From assembly GCA_964444685.1 (NCBI GenBank), contig CAYUIG010000016.1, forward strand, positions 5,250 to 69,249: 64,000 bases of DNA. The letters run 5' to 3'. This document shows positions 29,377-38,912 of this stretch, one piece after another. Within the stretch, counting starts at the first letter, position 1. Every line of letters begins with the position of its first letter. The notes under the pieces were generated by a model. That model saw only the letters and a list, made by a program, of their open reading frames with translations. It made no database searches and was not told where the DNA came from. The stretch is from CAYUIG01 sp964444685 (GTDB lineage Bacteria > Gemmatimonadota > Gemmatimonadetes > Longimicrobiales > RSA9). Both the position numbers and the translations under genes were made by a program.

Positions 29377-31287
29377 GTGTCGCTACTGGAAGGGATCTGT
29401 AAACCCGCGGACATTCGCGCGCTCGAGCCGGAGCAGCTGCCGGAGCTGGCGCGCGAAGTGCGCGAGCGCATGGTGGACGTCGTCAGCAAGGTCGGCGGCC
29501 ACTTCGCGCCGGGACTCGGCGTGGTCGAGCTGACCATCGCCCTCCACTACGTCTTCGACACGCCGCGTGACCGCGTCATCTGGGATGTCGGCCACCAGGG
29601 CTACCCGCACAAGATCCTGACCGGTCGCAACGCGGAGTTCCCGCGCATCCGCCAGAAGGGCGGACCGTCCGGCTTCCTCTCTCGCCGCGAATCGGAATGC
29701 GACGTCTTCGGCGCCGGCCACGCGGCCACGTCCATCTCCGCGGCGCTCGGAATAGCCACCGGCCGCGACCTGAAGGGTGAGGACTTCAAGGTCGTCGCGG
29801 TGATCGGCGACGGCGCGCTCACGAGCGGGATCGCGTACGAGGCCATGAACAACGCCGGGCACACCGACCGCGATCTCATCGTCGTGCTGAACGACAACGA
29901 GATGTCGATCTCGCCGAACGTCGGCGCCATACACAAGTACCTCACGCGCATCGTCACGAATCCGCTGTACAACCGTGTCCGCGACGAGATCAAGCATCTC
30001 ATCCACCGCACGCCGTCCGCGCTCGGCGATGTCGTCGAGTCGGTCGTGCTGAAATTCGAGGAGGGCGCGAAGACGCTGCTCACGCCCGGGATCCTCTTCG
30101 AGGAGCTCGGCTTCCGCTACGTGGGCCCGATCGACGGGCACGACATGGACCGGCTGCTCGACACGTTCAAGGGCGTGCGGAGCTGGAAGGGTCCGACGCT
30201 CGTACACGTGCGCACGAAGAAGGGACGCGGCTTCCCGCTCGCCGAGGAGAACCCGGTCGTGTGGCACGGCGCGACGCCGTTCGACAAGATCTCGGGCGAG
30301 ATGGCCAAGAAGAAGGGCGGGTCGCCGGCGTACACGAGCGTGTTCGGGCGCGGCCTCACCGAGCTGGGCGCTCGCCGTTCGGACATGGTCGTGATCACTG
30401 CCGCCATGCCGAGTGGAACGGGTACGGGCGCGTTCGGCGACGCGTACCCCGACCGCTACTTCGATGTCGGCATTGCGGAAGGTCACGGCGTCACCTTCGC
30501 GGCGGGATTGGCGGTCGAGGGTTTGCGACCCGTCGCTGCCATCTACTCGACGTTCCTCCAGCGCGCGTACGACTCCATCATCCACGATGTCGCGATCCAG
30601 AAGCTGCCGGTCGTGTTCGCCATGGACCGCGCGGGACTGGTCGGCAACGATGGCCCGACGCACATGGGCCTCTACGACATCGCCTACCTCCTCGCCGTGC
30701 CCAACATGACGGTCACGGCCCCGAAGGACGGCAGCGAGATGCTGGCGCTGCTGCGGCTCGGTGTGGAGTGGAAGGACGGGCCGTTCTCGCTGCGCTATCC
30801 GCGCGACAGCGTGCCCGACGCCGTGCCCGCGCTCGACGAGATTCCGGCAGTGCCGTACGGGAAGTGGGAAGTGCTCCGTCGCGGCGAGGGGCTGGCCATC
30901 CTCGCGGTCGGCACAATGGTGCTGCCCGCGCTCGAGGCGGCACGGAAGCTCGAGGCGCAGGGCATCGATGCCACGGTGGTGAACTGCCGATTCCTGAAGC
31001 CAATGGATGACGAAACGGTGGCGTGGGTGCTCGACCACCATGGTGCCATCCTCACCGTCGAGGAAGGGACTGTCGTGAACGGCTTCGGCGCAGCGGTCCT
31101 GCGCGCAGCGGCGGAGCACGACGGCCGCCACCACTTCGCGGTGCACGGTGTGCCCGATCGCATCATCGAGCACGCCAACCGCGGCGAGCAGCTCGCCGAG
31201 GTCGGTCTGGATCCCGATGGCATCGTCCGTCGCGCTGCCGCGCTCGTCGCGGAGGCGGGACTCGCACAGGTGCGCGAAACGGCGTGA
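29377..31287 (+). CDS. dxs: 1-deoxy-D-xylulose-5-phosphate synthase
   Basis: 636 residues from GTG 29377 with GGAGGAGAC upstream. DXS joins pyruvate and glyceraldehyde 3-phosphate, the first step of the MEP isoprenoid pathway, using thiamine diphosphate. Motifs: 'VGHQGYPHKILTGR', the ThDP-binding 'IGDGALTSGIAYEAMNNAG...LNDNEMSI', 'PIDGHD', 'MPSGTGTG', 'DVGIAEGHGVTFAAGLA', where DXS normally has IAEQH (here IAEGH), and 'MDRAGLVGNDGPTHMGLYDIAYL'. The last third is the transketolase C-terminal domain. The TGA overlaps the nadK ATG. Confidence 0.97.
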   Translation: MSLLEGICKPADIRALEPEQLPELAREVRERMVDVVSKVGGHFAPGLGVVELTIALHYVFDTPRDRVIWDVGHQGYPHKILTGRNAEFPRIRQKGGPSGFLSRRESECDVFGAGHAATSISAALGIATGRDLKGEDFKVVAVIGDGALTSGIAYEAMNNAGHTDRDLIVVLNDNEMSISPNVGAIHKYLTRIVTNPLYNRVRDEIKHLIHRTPSALGDVVESVVLKFEEGAKTLLTPGILFEELGFRYVGPIDGHDMDRLLDTFKGVRSWKGPTLVHVRTKKGRGFPLAEENPVVWHGATPFDKISGEMAKKKGGSPAYTSVFGRGLTELGARRSDMVVITAAMPSGTGTGAFGDAYPDRYFDVGIAEGHGVTFAAGLAVEGLRPVAAIYSTFLQRAYDSIIHDVAIQKLPVVFAMDRAGLVGNDGPTHMGLYDIAYLLAVPNMTVTAPKDGSEMLALLRLGVEWKDGPFSLRYPRDSVPDAVPALDEIPAVPYGKWEVLRRGEGLAILAVGTMVLPALEAARKLEAQGIDATVVNCRFLKPMDDETVAWVLDHHGAILTVEEGTVVNGFGAAVLRAAAEHDGRHHFAVHGVPDRIIEHANRGEQLAEVGLDPDGIVRRAAALVAEAGLAQVRETA

Positions 31288-32192
31288 TGTCGCCGGGAAT
31301 CGAAGCGAAGCGGGCCGCGGACGGAATCCAGATCCGGCGCGTCGGCGTCGTCGGTCAGCCCGGTCACGAACGCTTCGACTCCACCTTCGCAGCAGTGCGC
31401 CGCGCGCTCGATGTGAGCGGCGCGGAGCTGCGCGTCGAGCCGGAGCTCGACGACGGTTCGGCGCCGACGTTCGAGCCGGGCGAGATCGATCTCCTCATCA
31501 CGCTCGGCGGGGACGGCACGCTGCTGCGCGGCGCGCGCGTCGTGGCGCCGTACCACACCCCCGTCCTCGGTGTGAATCTCGGACATCTCGGCTTCCTCAC
31601 CAGCATTGCGCCCGACGAGGTCGAGGCATCGATCGCGCGCATCTTCGCCGGCGACTACTGGCTGGATGTGCGCTTCACGCTCGAAGCCCGCGTGGTCGGC
31701 GCGAACGGCGGCGAATCCCACGTGGCGCTGAACGATGCCGTGCTGAACAAGGGCGGGCTGGCGCGCATGGTCCGCCTGGGCGTCTACGTCGGCCCCGACG
31801 ATCAGGAGGTCGCGACGCTCACGGCGGACGGCATCATCCTGGCCACGCCGACCGGTTCCACCGCGTATTCGCTGTCGGCTGCGGGCCCCATCGTGGTGCC
31901 ATCGGTCCCGTGCATTCTCGCCACGCCGATCTGTCCGCATTCGCTCGTGCTACGGCCGCTCGTGCTGCCCGCGGATGTCGAGGTCAGTGTGGTCCCGCTG
32001 ACGCCGACCGCCGAGCTGTTCCTGACGGTCGACGGGCAGGCGGGTGAGGCGCTGGGACCGTCGGATCGGCTGGTGGTCCGCCGCGGCGACGCGACCGTAC
32101 CGCTGATCCGTTTCCCCGGGCAGAACTTCTTCGATACGCTCCGCCGCAAACTGCACTGGGCGCTCGAGTACGACCGCGGGCGAAGTCCCTGA
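31287..32192 (+). CDS. nadK: NAD kinase
   Basis: 301 residues from ATG 31287, sharing one base with the dxs stop. It phosphorylates NAD+ to NADP+. The key motif 'LLITLGGDGTLLRGARVV' (GGDGT, about residues 70-85) is present, followed by 'PVLGVNLGHLGFLTSI', 'ALNDAVLNKGGLARM', and 'DGIILATPTGSTAYSLSAAGPIVVPS', the strongly conserved C-terminal element. NADPH from this enzyme feeds the MEP pathway and thiol systems. recN follows with its own promoter. Confidence 0.96.
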   Translation: MSPGIEAKRAADGIQIRRVGVVGQPGHERFDSTFAAVRRALDVSGAELRVEPELDDGSAPTFEPGEIDLLITLGGDGTLLRGARVVAPYHTPVLGVNLGHLGFLTSIAPDEVEASIARIFAGDYWLDVRFTLEARVVGANGGESHVALNDAVLNKGGLARMVRLGVYVGPDDQEVATLTADGIILATPTGSTAYSLSAAGPIVVPSVPCILATPICPHSLVLRPLVLPADVEVSVVPLTPTAELFLTVDGQAGEALGPSDRLVVRRGDATVPLIRFPGQNFFDTLRRKLHWALEYDRGRSP

Positions 32193-32199
32193 TCCACCA

Positions 32200-32227
32200 T
32201 TGACCTGTCCCGCGGAATGCGGAGATT
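32200..32227 (+). promoter_or_regulatory. recN promoter
   Basis: -35 TTGACC at 32200-32205 and -10 GAGATT at 32222-32227, 16-nt spacer. The predicted start coincides with the recN ATG at 32235, implying a leaderless transcript. No LexA-type palindrome is evident. Confidence 0.55.
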
Positions 32228-32234
32228 CAGCGCC

Positions 32235-33902
32235 ATGCTGACGGAACTCCGGATCCGCAACTACGCCGTCATCGAATCCCTGTCGGTCCGCCTCGGCCCC
32301 GGCCTCACCGTGCTCACGGGCGAGACGGGTGCGGGCAAGTCCATCGTGGTCGGCGCCCTCGCGCTCCTGCTGGGCGAACGCGCGTCGTCCGAAGTGGTGC
32401 GGCCGGGCGCAGACCGCGCCACAGTCGAAGGTGTGTTCGAGACCGGCGCGGATGAAGTCGTCGCATCGCTGCTGGAAGAGCAGGGAATCGAACCGGAGGA
32501 TGGCTTCGTGATCCTGCGCCGCGAAGTCGCGGCGGAGGGCCGCAACCGGGCGTGGGTGAACGGCGCCGCCGCCACGGCGGGCACCGTCGGCGACATCGGC
32601 GGGCGGCTGGTCGATCTGCATGGTCAGCACGAGCACCAGACACTGCTGCGCCCCGAACATCAGCGCGCACTGCTCGATGCGTTCGGCGGCCACAGCGAGC
32701 TCGCCGATGATGTCGCAGCGGCCTGGCGTGAGCACGTGGAGGCGGCGCACGCACTGGAGTGGTTCGATCGCGAGCAGAGCAGGCGCGCGCGCGAAGCCGA
32801 GCGGCTGCGCACGGAGGCGGCCGAGATCGAGAGTGCGAAGCCGCGCGTCGGCGAGGAGGCTGAACTGGACGCCGAGGAGCGGCGGCTGGACAACGCCGAG
32901 GAGCTCGCCGCGCTCGCGGGTGAGCTGCACCGCGCGCTGTACGCGGCGGAGGATGGCGTGAGTGGACGGCTCGCGCGTCTGCGCCGCACGCTCGACCGGC
33001 TCGTGCGCCTCGATCCGGTGCTCGCGCCCTGGCAGGAGACGCTGGAAGGTGCGCTCTACGGTCTCGAGGAGATGGGCCGCGCCTTCGGCGAGTATGCGGC
33101 GGGCGTGGAGTCGGATCCGCATCGCCTTCAGGAGCTGCGCCAGCGCCGCGACCTGCTCGTGCGACTGCGTGCGAAGTACGGCCCGTCACTCGAAGAGGTC
33201 GTGGCGCGCGGGACCGCGGCGCGCGAGGCGCTTGCGTCGCTCGAAGGAGCGGCCGACGAACGTGGCGCCATCGAGAAGCGTGCTTCCGCCGCAGAGCAGA
33301 AGTACAGCCGCGCATTTTCCGCTCTGTCGAAGCGGCGTGCGACCGCGGCGAAGCGGCTCGCGAAGGAGGCCACGGCGGCGCTGCAGGAACTGGGGATGGA
33401 GGGCGGCGTTCTCGAGGTCGCTCTGTTGCCGCTCGCCGAGCCGGGTGCACACGGTGCGGAGTCCGTCGAGCTGCGCATTGCGGTGAACGCCGGTTTCGAG
33501 CCGCGCCCGCTCGCGCGCGTAGCCTCGGGCGGCGAGCTCTCGCGGGTCATGCTCGCACTCAAGTCCATCCTCGCCGCGCACGACCGCGTGCCCACGCTCA
33601 TCTTCGACGAGATCGATGCGGGCATCGGCGGTGCGGTCGCGCAGCGCGTGGCCTCGCGCCTCCTTGAAGTCGCCTCCGAGCACCAGGTGCTCGTGATCAC
33701 GCACCTGCCGCAGATCGCGGCGCGCGCGGACCATCACCTGCTCGTCGAGAAGTTCGAGGAGGATGGCATCACGCGCACGCGACTCGTCGAACTGGACGGT
33801 GAAGCGCGGGTGCGGGAGCTGGCGCGGCTGCTGGCCGGTGATGCAGAGAGCGAGACCGGCCTGCGACACGCGCGCGAACTGCTGGCTGCGGGAGCGAGAT
33901 GA
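32235..33902 (+). CDS. recN: DNA repair protein RecN
   Basis: 555 residues from ATG 32235 ('MLTELRIRNYAVIESLSV', the canonical RecN start); an ATG at 32217 would place the start codon upstream of the -10 box. RecN is an SMC-like ATPase acting at double-strand breaks. Walker A 'TGETGAGKSIVVGAL' is near residues 31-45, 'LVDLHGQHEHQTLL' is RecN-specific, and a coiled coil covers about 150-360. The signature 'ARVASGGELSRVMLALK' and Walker B 'TLIFDEIDAGIGG' follow. With ku/ligD in the same window, the cell has both homologous and end-joining repair functions. Confidence 0.97.
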   Translation: MLTELRIRNYAVIESLSVRLGPGLTVLTGETGAGKSIVVGALALLLGERASSEVVRPGADRATVEGVFETGADEVVASLLEEQGIEPEDGFVILRREVAAEGRNRAWVNGAAATAGTVGDIGGRLVDLHGQHEHQTLLRPEHQRALLDAFGGHSELADDVAAAWREHVEAAHALEWFDREQSRRAREAERLRTEAAEIESAKPRVGEEAELDAEERRLDNAEELAALAGELHRALYAAEDGVSGRLARLRRTLDRLVRLDPVLAPWQETLEGALYGLEEMGRAFGEYAAGVESDPHRLQELRQRRDLLVRLRAKYGPSLEEVVARGTAAREALASLEGAADERGAIEKRASAAEQKYSRAFSALSKRRATAAKRLAKEATAALQELGMEGGVLEVALLPLAEPGAHGAESVELRIAVNAGFEPRPLARVASGGELSRVMLALKSILAAHDRVPTLIFDEIDAGIGGAVAQRVASRLLEVASEHQVLVITHLPQIAARADHHLLVEKFEEDGITRTRLVELDGEARVRELARLLAGDAESETGLRHARELLAAGAR

Positions 33903-33906
33903 CGAA

Positions 33907-33940
33907 CGGCCCCGGCGCGTCGTGTACCGGGGCCGTCGTT
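33907..33940. terminator. Hairpin between recN and convergent TonB receptor gene
   Basis: A perfect 10-bp stem pairs ACGGCCCCGG (33907-33916) with CCGGGGCCGT (33928-33937) around an 11-nt loop, with CGTTCC after it. It sits between the two convergent stops, so a shared terminator is likely although the T-run is weak. Confidence 0.6.
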
Positions 33941-33956
33941 CCTGCTTCGCAACCGT

Positions 33957-36806
33957 CTAGAACTCGTAGCGCAGCCGCAGCAGCGCCATCCGTCCGATCT
34001 CCGGGACCCCCAGGAAGCTGCGGTATCCCTCGTCGAACACGTTGCTGACCGCGAGCTGGATCGACGCACCGGGCGCCATCGGCAGACGGTAGCCGAGCGT
34101 CAGGTCGACGAGCGTGAACGCGTCCACGCACTCACCTGTGCCGGCGAACTCGGAGCCGATGCACTCGAGGCCGACGAAGTCGGCGGAGTTCGCGGGGAAC
34201 TCTGCCTGGTAGCGTGCGCGCACCTCGCCGTTGAAGCCGCTCACGAGGTCGCGGTACGTGAGGCTGAGCGAGCCCTTCTTGTCCGGTGCGTTGAGCGCCA
34301 CGACCTGGCAGTTGCCCGTGATCGTGCCTTCGCAGTCCTCGGGTACATCGCGGATCGACATGCGCAGGTGGTTCTTGTCCACCCAGCCGGCCGTCGCGCC
34401 GAGCGACCACTTGTCCGTCAGCAGGAGGGTGGCCGAGAGGTCGGCGCCCCACAGGTCGACGTCACCGAAGTTCAGGTAGGTGGCCATGACGTCGGCGCCC
34501 ACCGCGTTGACGTCCTCCGAGGACACGACCGCAAGCGGGATCTGCGCCATCCCGATGGTGACTTCCTGTACGATTGCCTGCGCCTCCTGCGGCGACATGC
34601 CCATCTGAACGAGTGCGGCGCCGAGCGTCCCGCCGAGGTAGGCGCCGAGGTTCGGGCCGTTGTACGCGAGCAGCGGCGTCACCGGGATGAGCGGCGAGAC
34701 GAAATCGCGCTTCTTGGAGTACCAGACGTCGCCCGCAATGAGCAGGCGGTCACCGATCAGGCCGTTGTAGCCGAACTCGACGTCCGAGCTGAGCGACTCG
34801 CTGATGCGCGCGACGTCCGGAATGATCGCATCCTCGAGCGGCGTGGCCACGCGGGTAAGCGGGTTGATGACGCTCATGCCGATCACGTCGGTCTGCGGCT
34901 GAACGGCCAGGAGTCCCTGTCTCAGCATTTCCACCTGCTGCGGGTTCTCCCCGGCTGCGAGCGCCTGCTGCCGGAACACCTCCACCGCCGCGGGCCAGAA
35001 GCCGATCAGCGACTGTGCGGGCAGGATCTGCTTCGGGTTCGGATTGAACGGGCTGCGCATCCCGACGAGCGAGCCGTCCGCATTCTGGAAGTGGTATCCG
35101 TCGCGTCCCGTGCCCTGGCCGCGCTCGCGGTAGCCGAGCTGGCCCAGCGGCGCGCGCGCGATGCCGCCGCTCTTGTCGAGGAAGAGGTTGAGCGCGGTCG
35201 GGTTCGAGAACGCGCGGTTGTACGTCAGACGGAAGTTGTGCCCCTGCGCCGGCTTGAACACGATGCCCGCGCGCGGCGAGAACATCGGATCGTCCAGCTC
35301 GGAGTGCTTGTCGACCCGCGCCGCGAGCACGAGGTCGAGCTTCGGGCTGAGCGCCGACTCCGACTGCACGTACGCGCCGATCTCGCTGAAGTTGTCGTCT
35401 TCGTCGAACTGGCCGTAGATCGTGCTGTCGCTCTCCGGCATCGTGAGCAGCACGTCCACACCGTAGGTGAGGTCGTGGCGCAGTCCGATCTGTGTGCCGT
35501 GCTGCACCTGCGCCACGAACAGCTTCGACTTGTCGACGATCGTCTCGCCGTCCTGGAGCGTGAAGCTGTCGCCCGCGTCGCTCGCGTTCAGGTAGACCTG
35601 CGCGAAGAAGCGGCCCGCATTGGCGCGCGCCTGGTAGTAGCTGTACGCCCAGTCGTCCGCCACGGCCGCGCCGAGGCCGGTCAGCTCGATCGCGTTCGCG
35701 ATCGTGCTGCGGCCGGCGGAGAACACCGCCGTCAGGTCCTCGGTCACGCGCCAGTCGCCGCGCGCTTCGAGGGACCACTGCTGGTGATCGAAGTCGCGCT
35801 GCGCGATCCGGTGCAGGCGCCGGCTCGCCTCCTCGCGGCTTACGCCGCCCTGCATCTCGAGCGCGATGAAGCGCGCCGTGTCCGCGAACGCGGCATCCCG
35901 CGCGGCCACCTCGGTGGGATCGATGTATTCCCACTCGTCCCCCTGGAGGTAGCGGCCCGAGACCTTGAGGCCGAAGTTCGGCGACAGCAGCTGTGCCGTG
36001 CGGAACGCCCCCTCGAACACGCTCCGCTCGCCCCCCGTCACGGCCACCGATGTACTCTGGTCCGTGAGCGGGGACTTCGTGAGCAGGTGGACCACGCCGT
36101 TCGCCGTGTTCGGGCCGTACAGTGCCGATGCGGGACCGAGCACGACCTCCATCCGCTCCAGGTCCTCCGAGCTGGCCGGCACGAAGTGCACGAGGTTCAC
36201 CTTCAGCGACGGCACGTGTGCGAGCCGGTAGTCGGTGAGCATGTGCAGCGACCCGGAGAAGATGTTGTTGAAGCCGCGGGTCACGATGTTGCTGCCCTGG
36301 AGGCCGTACGTGATGATGTCGACGCCCGGAGCGGACCGCAGATGCTCCATCGGCGTGAGCGCCGGCCGCTCGTCGATCTCCCGCTCGTTCACCACCGCGA
36401 CCGTGGCGGGCGCCTCCTCGCTGCGCTCCGCGCGCCGGGAGGCGGACACCACCACCGGTTGCAGGTCGAAGGCGACCTGATCCAGCGAGAGATCGACGGT
36501 AGCGACGGCGCCCGCGGCGAGCGACACGTTTTCGCGCCGCTGCTCGCCGTACCCGACCGCCGAAACGAGTACCGTGTAGCTGCCGGCGGGGATGTTCGTG
36601 AAGCGGAAGCGGCCGTCCTGGTTGGTCAGTGTGCTGGAGAGCACGCGCTCACCCGAGCGCAGCTCGACCAGCGCCGCAGGCAGCGGCTGATCGCTGTCTG
36701 CAGCCGTGACGACTCCGGTGACCGTTCCGGTCTGAGCGTGCGCCGGCCTCGCGATACCGAGCAGCAGAAGGGCCAGCGGAAGGCACCACCGTACGAAAGC
36801 GCGCAT
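33957..36806 (-). CDS. TonB-dependent outer-membrane receptor with N-terminal carboxypeptidase-like domain
   Basis: 949 residues. The signal peptide is 'RWCLPLALLLLGIARPAHAQ'. A CarboxypepD_reg-like Ig domain follows ('TGTVTGVVTAADSDQPLPAALVELRSGERVLSST', about 27-105), then the plug ('APATVAVVNEREIDERPALTPMEHLRSAPGVDI', 'NIVTRGFNN', 'ERMEVVLGPASALYGPNTANGVVHLLTKSP'), and a beta barrel ending in the aromatic C-terminal strand 'MALLRLRYEF'. This is an energised outer-membrane importer that depends on TonB/ExbBD. The substrate is unknown, and no substrate-specific neighbour exists. It is transcribed towards recN, divergently from the glycosidase-like gene. Confidence 0.92.
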   Translation of the reverse strand: MRAFVRWCLPLALLLLGIARPAHAQTGTVTGVVTAADSDQPLPAALVELRSGERVLSSTLTNQDGRFRFTNIPAGSYTVLVSAVGYGEQRRENVSLAAGAVATVDLSLDQVAFDLQPVVVSASRRAERSEEAPATVAVVNEREIDERPALTPMEHLRSAPGVDIITYGLQGSNIVTRGFNNIFSGSLHMLTDYRLAHVPSLKVNLVHFVPASSEDLERMEVVLGPASALYGPNTANGVVHLLTKSPLTDQSTSVAVTGGERSVFEGAFRTAQLLSPNFGLKVSGRYLQGDEWEYIDPTEVAARDAAFADTARFIALEMQGGVSREEASRRLHRIAQRDFDHQQWSLEARGDWRVTEDLTAVFSAGRSTIANAIELTGLGAAVADDWAYSYYQARANAGRFFAQVYLNASDAGDSFTLQDGETIVDKSKLFVAQVQHGTQIGLRHDLTYGVDVLLTMPESDSTIYGQFDEDDNFSEIGAYVQSESALSPKLDLVLAARVDKHSELDDPMFSPRAGIVFKPAQGHNFRLTYNRAFSNPTALNLFLDKSGGIARAPLGQLGYRERGQGTGRDGYHFQNADGSLVGMRSPFNPNPKQILPAQSLIGFWPAAVEVFRQQALAAGENPQQVEMLRQGLLAVQPQTDVIGMSVINPLTRVATPLEDAIIPDVARISESLSSDVEFGYNGLIGDRLLIAGDVWYSKKRDFVSPLIPVTPLLAYNGPNLGAYLGGTLGAALVQMGMSPQEAQAIVQEVTIGMAQIPLAVVSSEDVNAVGADVMATYLNFGDVDLWGADLSATLLLTDKWSLGATAGWVDKNHLRMSIRDVPEDCEGTITGNCQVVALNAPDKKGSLSLTYRDLVSGFNGEVRARYQAEFPANSADFVGLECIGSEFAGTGECVDAFTLVDLTLGYRLPMAPGASIQLAVSNVFDEGYRSFLGVPEIGRMALLRLRYEF

Positions 36807-37008
36807 GAACGAACCTCAGTTCTCGGGTTTGGCACCGGCCGGGCGTCGTCGCCCGTTTCCGCAGCAGCGTCGACACAGGGAAATGGTAATCAGAGGACCC
36901 CCGGGGGGAGGCGCGGCGGAGGGCCGTGCCTTGGGGATCCTGCGCGGACGCTGCGTGCGCGCAACATACCCGTCCCGACAGAGGGGGTCAAGCGGATTCT
37001 TCCCCACT

Positions 37009-37037
37009 TTGACGCCCCTTCCGGAGCCCGCCATGTT
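37009..37037 (+). promoter_or_regulatory. Promoter of the glycosidase-like/glgA pair
   Basis: -35 TTGACG at 37009-37014 and -10 CATGTT at 37032-37037, 17-nt spacer, giving a leader of about 18 nt before ATG 37062. Confidence 0.5.
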
Positions 37038-37061
37038 TCGCCCTCGCAACCGGGGAGCGGA

Positions 37062-38912
37062 ATGTCGGAGTTCGTCGCCAATCACTACCTCGCCCTGCCC
37101 GCGATCGAAACGTCGCCGCCGTCCATCCGGAACGTGAACGTTCTGCACGCCGGCCTCGGCGGTCTCGTCGAGTGGTCGGCGGCCGACGACGGTCCGGGCC
37201 TCATCACGCCGGTGGTGGCAGTGGCCGGGTCGCAGCTCGACCTATCCGGCGCCGAGTGGGACCTCGTGGACCGCTGGCTGCCGCGCTTCTCGGCGACGAC
37301 GCCCGATCTCGCCGTCACCGGCACGATCTGCCCGCTCCCCGGTCACGACGCCCGCGCACGCGTCGTCATGTGGATCCTCGACTTCGCGAATCGCGGCGGT
37401 GAACGCACGATCGACGTCGGATTCACCGGCGTGTGGCGCTGGAGCCGGCTGCGCATCGCGTCGGGGCGGCCGCTTCTCGGGACGAACCGGCTGGTGCGCG
37501 GTCCGGGCGACGGGCTCGTACTGGAATCCGGGAGCGACGGGAACGGTGTCGCGCTGGCGCTCCTGCTCCTCGGCCGCGACATCGAGCATGCGGCGGGCGA
37601 CAACGACGCGAACATGCGCGCGCTTGCCGCGGGTCATGAGATCGTCGAACCGAACGGCGATCCGATCCACTACGCCCTGCGCCGATCGCTGCGGATGCGC
37701 GCGGGCGGCCGCAATCGCTGCGTGCTCGTCATCGCTGCCGGTGCGGAGCGCGACGGTGCGCTCGGTGCCGCTGCTTCCGCTTCGATGTGGGGCGCGGAAG
37801 CCGCACTCCGCGAGATGCGGCTCGAGCTCGCGCGCGTGTCGCGGACGGGCGAGGGAAGGGAGGCGGAGATCGTCGCGCGCAATTTTCTGCACGCGCACTT
37901 CTGCGGCGTCGCACGCGCAGTCGACGACGACCGGCTCTATCCGATCCGCTCGCGCTCGCCACTGCATCACGCGCCCGGCACGGTGGACGAACGGGAAGCC
38001 CTGGCGTGGCTGCTGCCGCTCCTCATCATCACCGACCGCTTCCTCGCCCGCGAGCTCATCGAGCGCGTCATGGAGCAGTACTCGGACCGGCCGGGCAATC
38101 CGGTGCGCTACGTCTCCGGCGGCGTGTTATGGCCGGGCTTCGCACTCGATGCCGCGTGCGCGCTCGTGCTCGGCATCGACCGCTACGTCAAGGAAACCGG
38201 TGACGCCACGCTGCTCGATGAACCGCTCGCGCAGACCGTGCTGCACGAGATCGACGATCTCCTCTGGAGCCGGTTGCACCCCGACATCTTCCTGGCCTCG
38301 ACCGAGCTGCTCCCCTCGGGCGACCGACCCGATCATCCCTGGGTGGCGTGGAGCAACGTGCAGGTGTGGGCCGCCATCGGCGCCATCGAGCGCTGCTGGC
38401 GCAACGAGCCACCGCCTCTGACCGGAGGACGCGCCGAGGAACTCGCTGCAGCGTTCTGGCAGCGGCTCACGACCGACTACGACGGCGTACGCGTGATCGC
38501 CTGCTCGACCGATCTCTCGTCGGAAGCCGCGGTCTACGATGACCCGCGCGGCAGCCTCGCCTGGCTGCCCGCACTCGGCTTCTGCGATGCGGACGATCCC
38601 ATCTGGGAAAACACACTCGAGCTCCTGCGTTCGCGCGACTATCCGTTCTGGCTCGGTGACCGCCCGCATCCCGGACTCGCGGGGCGCGGCGCACCAGGCG
38701 AGGCCAGCCTCGTGGCGCTGTGCGCGGATCTCTCGACATCGCGCCGTGAGTATGCGCTCGGTGTCCTGCGCTCCTTGAACCTGCCGAGCGGGATCGCGGC
38801 GGAGTTCTGGAATCCGGATACGGGCGAGGCGGTGCGCGGACACTACGCGGCGGGTGTGGCCGCGCTGCTCGCGCTGTCTCTGCGCGCAACTCCGCCGGCG
38901 GGCCGCGCATGA
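37062..38912 (+). CDS. Six-hairpin glycosidase-like protein coupled to glgA
   Basis: 616 residues from ATG 37062. An upstream extension of the same frame lies antisense to the TonB receptor and is discarded. The C-terminal two thirds are helical with repeated aromatic/acidic loops ('YVSGGVLWPGFALDAACALVLGIDRYVKETGD', 'DPRGSLAWLPALGFCDADDPIWENTLELL', 'FWLGDRPHPGLAGRG'), a pattern of (alpha/alpha)6 glycosidases. The N-terminal part looks like a beta-sandwich. The ATGA overlap with glgA suggests glycogen or alpha-glucan metabolism, e.g. a debranching-type enzyme, but I could not assign a GH family and the catalytic acids are not identified. No signal peptide is seen, so it is probably cytoplasmic. 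Confidence 0.6.
   Translation: MSEFVANHYLALPAIETSPPSIRNVNVLHAGLGGLVEWSAADDGPGLITPVVAVAGSQLDLSGAEWDLVDRWLPRFSATTPDLAVTGTICPLPGHDARARVVMWILDFANRGGERTIDVGFTGVWRWSRLRIASGRPLLGTNRLVRGPGDGLVLESGSDGNGVALALLLLGRDIEHAAGDNDANMRALAAGHEIVEPNGDPIHYALRRSLRMRAGGRNRCVLVIAAGAERDGALGAAASASMWGAEAALREMRLELARVSRTGEGREAEIVARNFLHAHFCGVARAVDDDRLYPIRSRSPLHHAPGTVDEREALAWLLPLLIITDRFLARELIERVMEQYSDRPGNPVRYVSGGVLWPGFALDAACALVLGIDRYVKETGDATLLDEPLAQTVLHEIDDLLWSRLHPDIFLASTELLPSGDRPDHPWVAWSNVQVWAAIGAIERCWRNEPPPLTGGRAEELAAAFWQRLTTDYDGVRVIACSTDLSSEAAVYDDPRGSLAWLPALGFCDADDPIWENTLELLRSRDYPFWLGDRPHPGLAGRGAPGEASLVALCADLSTSRREYALGVLRSLNLPSGIAAEFWNPDTGEAVRGHYAAGVAALLALSLRATPPAGRA

Noticed and set aside
34368..37061. Upstream 2.7-kb extension of the glycosidase-like frame
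   Set aside because: It runs antisense through the TonB receptor gene and is Arg/His-rich shadow coding. The real start at 37062 has a promoter and family-like sequence from there.
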